DNA of 15,595 bases from Nanobdellota archaeon (GTDB lineage Archaea; Nanoarchaeota; Nanoarchaeia; Parvarchaeales; Parvarchaeaceae): positions 1 to 15,595 of the forward strand of contig JAKBRA010000018.1 of the NCBI GenBank assembly GCA_021834945.1, in the 5' to 3' direction. The translations under genes and the position numbers were made by a program. Shown piece by piece: positions 12,204 through 15,595 of this stretch; position 1 is the stretch's first letter, and every line of letters begins with the position of its first letter. The notes below the pieces were generated by a model, which was given only the letters and a program-made list of their open reading frames with translations, was not told the DNA's origin and made no database searches.

Positions 12204-13979
12204 ATGGATATCTACTGCGGAGGTTTGTCGGCTGAATTTGTCGGCAAGAGAGTAACCTTAAACGGATGGTGCAGGTATGTCAGGGACCATGGCGGGAAGC
12301 TTTTCGTAGATTTAGCCGATAGAAAGGGGGTTTCCCAGGTAGTATTTGAAGACAGCCTGTTAAGCCAGGCAAAATCTCTTGGCAGAGAATATGTGATACG
12401 CGTAACCGGGTTAGTAAAGGAAAGGGACAGAGAAACCATCGATGAAAAGAATCCGACAGGCAGATTCGAGGTTTCTGCGGAAAAATTGATTATAATAAAC
12501 AGCGCAGACACCCCGCCTTTTGAGATAACCGATGAAAAAGACAAATTTCTAGCGGCAGAGGACCTCCGGCTTAAATACCGGTATCTGGATTTGAGAAGGA
12601 CAGAGATGGTAAACAACATAATTTTCAGAGACAAGATAACAAAAATAGCAAGAAAGTTTTTCTGGGATAATAATTTTCTTGAACTGGAAACGCCAACTTT
12701 GGTTAAGGATACCTATGAAACGGGTGCAAGGCCGTTTATCGTGCCTTCCAGGACAAAAAAGGGAAGTTTTTACTCCCTTCCGCAATCTCCGCAGATATAC
12801 AAGCAGCTTATAATGATTGCGGGATTGGACAAGTATTTTCAGGTAGCAAGGGCTTTTCGTGATGAAGACCAAAGGGAGGACAGGCAGCCTGAGTTTACCC
12901 AATTAGATTTTGAGGTTTCTTTCAAAGATGAAAATTACGTTATGTCCTTGATTGAAAGTCTTATAGCAAGGATATTCGAGGAGGCAAACATTGGCGACAT
13001 TAAATTTCCGTTTAAGAGGATGAAATACGAAGAGGCTATCACCAAATACGGCAGCGATAAACCAGATTTAAGATATAGTTATGAAATAATAGACATAACG
13101 GAAACAATGAAGAGAAGCGATTACAACACCGTAAAGAGGGTTCTGGAAAGCAATGGGAAGGTTAAGGCAGTGTCTTTCCCTGCCGATTATGGCAAATCCG
13201 GAAAAATAACGAAAGACTTCATGCTTGAAGTAATAGAAATCGCAAAGACAAACGGATTGAAGGGGCTTACGTGGCTTTTTATTGAAAACGGAAAATTGAA
13301 ATCCATACCAGAAACGATTGCCAGTTCGCTATCAAAGGTCGAAAGTGAGCTGATTTCCTCGCTTAATGCTAAAGACGGTGAGGTAGTCGTTTTTGCTGCT
13401 GATCTTGACGAGATGCTACTTCTGCAGACTTTGGGAAAAATAAGAAAGATAATCGGAGATAAGATAGGCAAATTCAATACCCGGTTTTCATTTCTTTGGG
13501 TAATAGATTTTCCGCTGTTTGAGATTGACAGCATAACGAAAAAACTTAAGCCATCACATAACCCGTTTACTGCGCCTTTTACTGAAGACTTGACATTATT
13601 AGAAAAAGAACCTGAAAAAGTGAGGGGCAGGCAGTTTGATATGGTATTGAATGGAAACGAAGTTGGCGGCGGAGCAGTAAGGATAAACAACGCAGACATG
13701 CAGCTTAAAATATTGAAGATGATAGGCATGCCGGAAGAGCAGGCAATAGATGCATTTGGTTTCCTTATAAACGCGCTTAGGTTTGGCGCGCCGGAAGACA
13801 TAGGTTTCGCAATAGGTCTTGATCGTTTTGTTACTGTTCTGAAAGAAAAGCAGAGCATAAGGGACTTTATACTGTTTCCAAAGACTAAGAGTTTCGATTC
13901 GCCAATCGATGGTTCACCTACCAAAATAGATGAAAAAAGGCTTTTAGAGGACTATAAACTAAAAAGATCGGAAGAATGA
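12204..13979 (+). CDS. aspS: Aspartyl-tRNA synthetase, long bacterial type
   Basis: A 591-residue class II synthetase that charges tRNA with aspartate. The N-terminal OB-fold anticodon domain is at about 1-105 (VTLNGWCRYVRDHGGKLFVD). Motif 1 lies near 155-170 (FLELETPTL), motif 2 at 218-240 (FRDEDQREDRQPEFTQLDFE), and motif 3 contains GLDR (538-541). Between them, about 283-430, is the GAD insertion domain starting YGSDKPDLRYSYEIIDIT, then FLWVIDFPLFE and HNPFTAPFTED. This domain and the length mark the bacterial type; archaeal AspRS has about 430 residues and no GAD domain. His29 in RDHGG is at the position linked to relaxed tRNA recognition in P. aeruginosa (E. coli has Leu), which fits a non-discriminating enzyme feeding GatCAB. 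Last gene of the operon, starting 4 bp after the gatB stop. Horizontal acquisition from bacteria is likely. Confidence 0.93.
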   Translation: MDIYCGGLSAEFVGKRVTLNGWCRYVRDHGGKLFVDLADRKGVSQVVFEDSLLSQAKSLGREYVIRVTGLVKERDRETIDEKNPTGRFEVSAEKLIIINSADTPPFEITDEKDKFLAAEDLRLKYRYLDLRRTEMVNNIIFRDKITKIARKFFWDNNFLELETPTLVKDTYETGARPFIVPSRTKKGSFYSLPQSPQIYKQLIMIAGLDKYFQVARAFRDEDQREDRQPEFTQLDFEVSFKDENYVMSLIESLIARIFEEANIGDIKFPFKRMKYEEAITKYGSDKPDLRYSYEIIDITETMKRSDYNTVKRVLESNGKVKAVSFPADYGKSGKITKDFMLEVIEIAKTNGLKGLTWLFIENGKLKSIPETIASSLSKVESELISSLNAKDGEVVVFAADLDEMLLLQTLGKIRKIIGDKIGKFNTRFSFLWVIDFPLFEIDSITKKLKPSHNPFTAPFTEDLTLLEKEPEKVRGRQFDMVLNGNEVGGGAVRINNADMQLKILKMIGMPEEQAIDAFGFLINALRFGAPEDIGFAIGLDRFVTVLKEKQSIRDFILFPKTKSFDSPIDGSPTKIDEKRLLEDYKLKRSEE

Positions 13980-13986
13980 AACATCG

Positions 13987-14023
13987 CAGTCATTAACGCA
14001 AATCATCTAAAGCGTTATGACTG
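13987..14023. terminator. Inverted repeat between aspS and the convergent gene, probable bidirectional terminator
   Basis: The left arm CAGTCATTAACGC (13987-13999) and right arm GCGTTATGACTG (14012-14023) pair over 12 bases with one bulged T, around a 12-base loop. It begins seven bases after the aspS stop; the right arm encodes the last codons of the phosphodiesterase. It reads the same from either side, so it could halt or stabilise both convergent mRNAs. No T-run follows, so mRNA 3'-end processing or protein binding are alternatives. Confidence 0.45.
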
Positions 14024-15128
14024 GAATTTCCATCTCATCTGTTGACAATCCACCATGGTTGGAGACAGGCTCACCATTTCTGTATTCCGTTTCTTTTTTG
14101 TTCAACCTGTAATTAAATGTAAATCCAAAATCTTCTTCCGCTGCGCCTAAATAATCTGGCAACGTATCTTCTATATCTTTGTTTATTTTACCAAGAACCA
14201 GTTCCCTTTCACGTCTGTTGAATATCTTCATAGGGTATTTCTTCAAATCCTGCGTTATCTCATATCTGGATCTAAACAATGGCGCACGTGTGTCACCATA
14301 AGGTGGCAGTTCAAGTTCCTTTATCAGTTTTTTATCTCTGCTGAAATCTATAATCTCTTTGACGTTTTTGTGTCCATGGTCAGCGGTTATTATCGTATTT
14401 GTCTTTTTTCCCGCATTTAATTCAATTGCTCTTTTTAATATGTATTCTGTGGCTTCCTTAACTTCTACGTTTTCATAACCATACATATGTTCAAGAGTAT
14501 CTACGTATGGAATGTAAAAATGTATGAACTTTATGGAGTCGTTTTCAAGTGCTTTTCTATAGATATAAAAAGCATCCCAGATATTTTCGTAGCCGCTTAC
14601 CTCCGTCGCACCTGAGAATATCAAAGAACTAAAAGAAGAGTTTACTATAAACGAAGGAGTTATCACAAGGCTGCGCATCCTTTTTTTCGAAAGGACGTTA
14701 AATATTGTTTTTATCCGTAGCATGTCCTTTAGTTTTCCTATGTGACTAAGCAGGTTATTTGAGTGTGGAGCGGAAGCATAGGTGTTCTCTAAAGGCTTTA
14801 CTATCGCACCCGCCAGTTTTAAAAAGGCTTTGTAACCTATGATCCCATGCATCCCAGGATTTAAGCCCGATACTAATGAAATGGAAGCGGTATCGGTGCT
14901 TGACGGGAATACGCTGCTTATTTTCGCTTTTTTCAATGCTGAAAAGTATCTGGTGCCAGAAAAAAGATTCCAGCCTAGGCCGTCTACGAACACCAGACTA
15001 GTCCTTTTTCCCCTCTTTAAATCAAGGTTTAATCGTTTGCCTGCGTTCTCTATCCCAAATACTGACAGTTCCTCATTGAACAAATCGCATATGCTATTGT
15101 TATAATCAGGGAGGATCAGCTTGTCCAT
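14007..15128 (-). CDS. Alkaline-phosphatase-superfamily phosphodiesterase/nucleotide pyrophosphatase
   Basis: A 373-residue metal-dependent hydrolase of the type I phosphodiesterase/nucleotide pyrophosphatase group. The superfamily's two-metal site can be traced in order: Asp49 in FVDGLGWN, the nucleophile Thr78 in FPSSTDTAS, the typical VSGLNPGMHGIIGY stretch (86-99), Asp209 and His213 in DTLEHMYG, Asp250-His251 in ITADHGH, and His358 in SNHGGLS. All ligands are present, so it should be active on phosphodiesters or phosphomonoesters. No signal peptide or membrane anchor, which makes it unusual next to exported NPP relatives and suggests a cytosolic substrate. The ATG at 15128 has a TATA-like box about 25 bp upstream. 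It converges on aspS with 27 bp between stop codons, in which lies a large inverted repeat. Nucleotide, phospholipid head-group or glycan substrates cannot be told apart. Confidence 0.8.
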   Translation of the reverse strand: MDKLILPDYNNSICDLFNEELSVFGIENAGKRLNLDLKRGKRTSLVFVDGLGWNLFSGTRYFSALKKAKISSVFPSSTDTASISLVSGLNPGMHGIIGYKAFLKLAGAIVKPLENTYASAPHSNNLLSHIGKLKDMLRIKTIFNVLSKKRMRSLVITPSFIVNSSFSSLIFSGATEVSGYENIWDAFYIYRKALENDSIKFIHFYIPYVDTLEHMYGYENVEVKEATEYILKRAIELNAGKKTNTIITADHGHKNVKEIIDFSRDKKLIKELELPPYGDTRAPLFRSRYEITQDLKKYPMKIFNRRERELVLGKINKDIEDTLPDYLGAAEEDFGFTFNYRLNKKETEYRNGEPVSNHGGLSTDEMEIPVITL

Positions 15129-15148
15129 CTGATTTATTGTCTTTGGTT

Positions 15149-15156
15149 TATTTTAA
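15149..15156 (-). promoter_or_regulatory. TATA-like box of the phosphodiesterase gene
   Basis: TTAAAATA on the minus strand, centred at 15152.5, 24-26 bp before the ATG at 15128. It lies in the 32-bp gap after the upstream gene's stop and implies a leaderless mRNA of its own. Confidence 0.45.
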
Positions 15157-15160
15157 GCCT

Positions 15161-15595
15161 TTAGACCAGTTTCTTTCCAACTTTGCGGTCTAATCCTAGA
15201 ATCACTTCTAGATACATGCTGTCTATAACCTCTGACGGGACTTGCATCCTGTCGCCAACTGCTGATACCACCATCGAAAATGCATACGGTTCGTGTTTTT
15301 TATTAGTCAATAACGAATCCTCAAAATAGCCTATGCCAACTACGGCTTCTCCAGGCTTTGGCCTAGGAAAGCCCCAGTTATCTGCGATTTTATCAGTTAT
15401 CTTTGAGGATATAAGGCCAGCGCCCTGTCCAACGTTTTCCATGACTTTATGTTTGGCAGTTGGCTCAACATACTCCCCATTTTCATTTCCAGGTTTTCTG
15501 ACTTTGTATGCGCCATTCACGAAATATCCGTTTATCTTGCCTTTATTCAGGTATACCAAGTAATCAAGGTTTACAACGCCGAGAAATTCTTTGTT
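15161..15595 (-). CDS. Unrecognised protein, C-terminal part (gene runs off the window)
   Basis: The frame is open from the last base of the window to a TAA at 15161, giving at least 144 residues; the start lies beyond the window, so a TTG at 15559 should not be taken as the start. I do not recognise the family. The visible part is soluble and glycine-rich in places: EFLGVVNLDYLVYLNKGKIN at the edge, then a short acidic turn, GQGAGLISSKITDKIADNWG, a strand pair EAVVGIGYFEDSLLT, FSMVVSAVGDRM, and a helical end VPSEVIDSMYLEVILGLDRK. There are no Cys residues, no obvious catalytic motif and no membrane segment. It lies 32 bp upstream of the phosphodiesterase gene on the same strand, but that gene appears to have its own promoter. 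Confidence 0.6.
   Translation of the reverse strand, partial: NKEFLGVVNLDYLVYLNKGKINGYFVNGAYKVRKPGNENGEYVEPTAKHKVMENVGQGAGLISSKITDKIADNWGFPRPKPGEAVVGIGYFEDSLLTNKKHEPYAFSMVVSAVGDRMQVPSEVIDSMYLEVILGLDRKVGKKLV

Noticed and set aside
12549..12902. 117-codon minus-strand frame
   Set aside because: Antisense shadow of aspS motif 2 region with no start signals.
13187..13924. 245-codon open frame on the minus strand
   Set aside because: It is antisense to aspS, whose motifs are unmistakable; the product is Ser-rich and low in recognisable features, as expected of a shadow frame.
12204..13979. Asparaginyl-tRNA synthetase as an alternative for the synthetase
   Set aside because: The GAD domain, the FRDEDxRxDRQPEFTQ motif 2 and the operon with GatCAB all fit bacterial AspRS.

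Overview
The window looks like a piece of an archaeal chromosome, most likely from a small-genome DPANN lineage of the ARMAN/Micrarchaeota-Parvarchaeota kind. Four things point that way. First, the 542-residue surface protein has an archaeal class III (type IV pilin-like) signal peptide of the QSALEYMMTYGWAI type. Second, the same protein has an ESGLPxGxxW module of the kind common in acidophilic archaea. Third, most genes that begin a transcription unit have an AT-rich TATA-like box centred about 26 bp before the ATG, which means leaderless mRNAs. Fourth, the sequence is AT-rich and densely packed, with overlapping stop and start codons. The lineage is an inference; no rRNA or tRNA gene is present to confirm it.

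Layout. 1-2381: an alpha/beta hydrolase (-), a peptidase E-like serine hydrolase (+), a possible 35-codon small ORF and a seven-helix membrane protein (+). 2395-4023: a membrane-anchored seven-bladed YVTN propeller protein (-). 4151-4834: a nucleoside 2-deoxyribosyltransferase-like protein (+) convergent with a 62-residue DUF1059 protein (-). 4969-8892: a glycan block, with a GT2 glycosyltransferase (+) facing a tightly coupled minus-strand operon of a flippase-like membrane protein, a GT4-type glycosyltransferase and a short GH1 glycosidase. 8937-9242: an unrecognised 101-residue protein (-), divergent from 9314-13979, the operon gatC-gatA-gatB-aspS (+). 14007-15128: an alkaline phosphatase-superfamily phosphodiesterase (-). 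15161-15595: the C-terminal part of an unrecognised gene (-) that runs off the window.

How the genes work together. GatCAB plus an AspRS in one transcript is the two-step route to Asn-tRNA(Asn): a non-discriminating AspRS mischarges tRNA(Asn) with Asp, and GatCAB amidates it. The AspRS here is of the long bacterial type with a GAD insertion domain, not the short archaeal type, and it carries the RDHGG N-terminal signature linked to non-discriminating bacterial enzymes. The glycan block would build and move a lipid-linked or surface glycan. The propeller protein has 16 N-x-S/T sequons by my count and is a plausible acceptor of such a glycan, though nothing in the sequence proves that link.

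I saw no rRNA, tRNA, CRISPR array, transposase, integrase or replication origin. The strongest points for a second look are the bacterial-type AspRS in an archaeal gatCAB operon, the paired loss of two near-invariant residues in the GatA active-site segment, the GH1 gene coupled to glycan-assembly genes, and a bulged 12-bp inverted repeat between aspS and the convergent phosphodiesterase gene.
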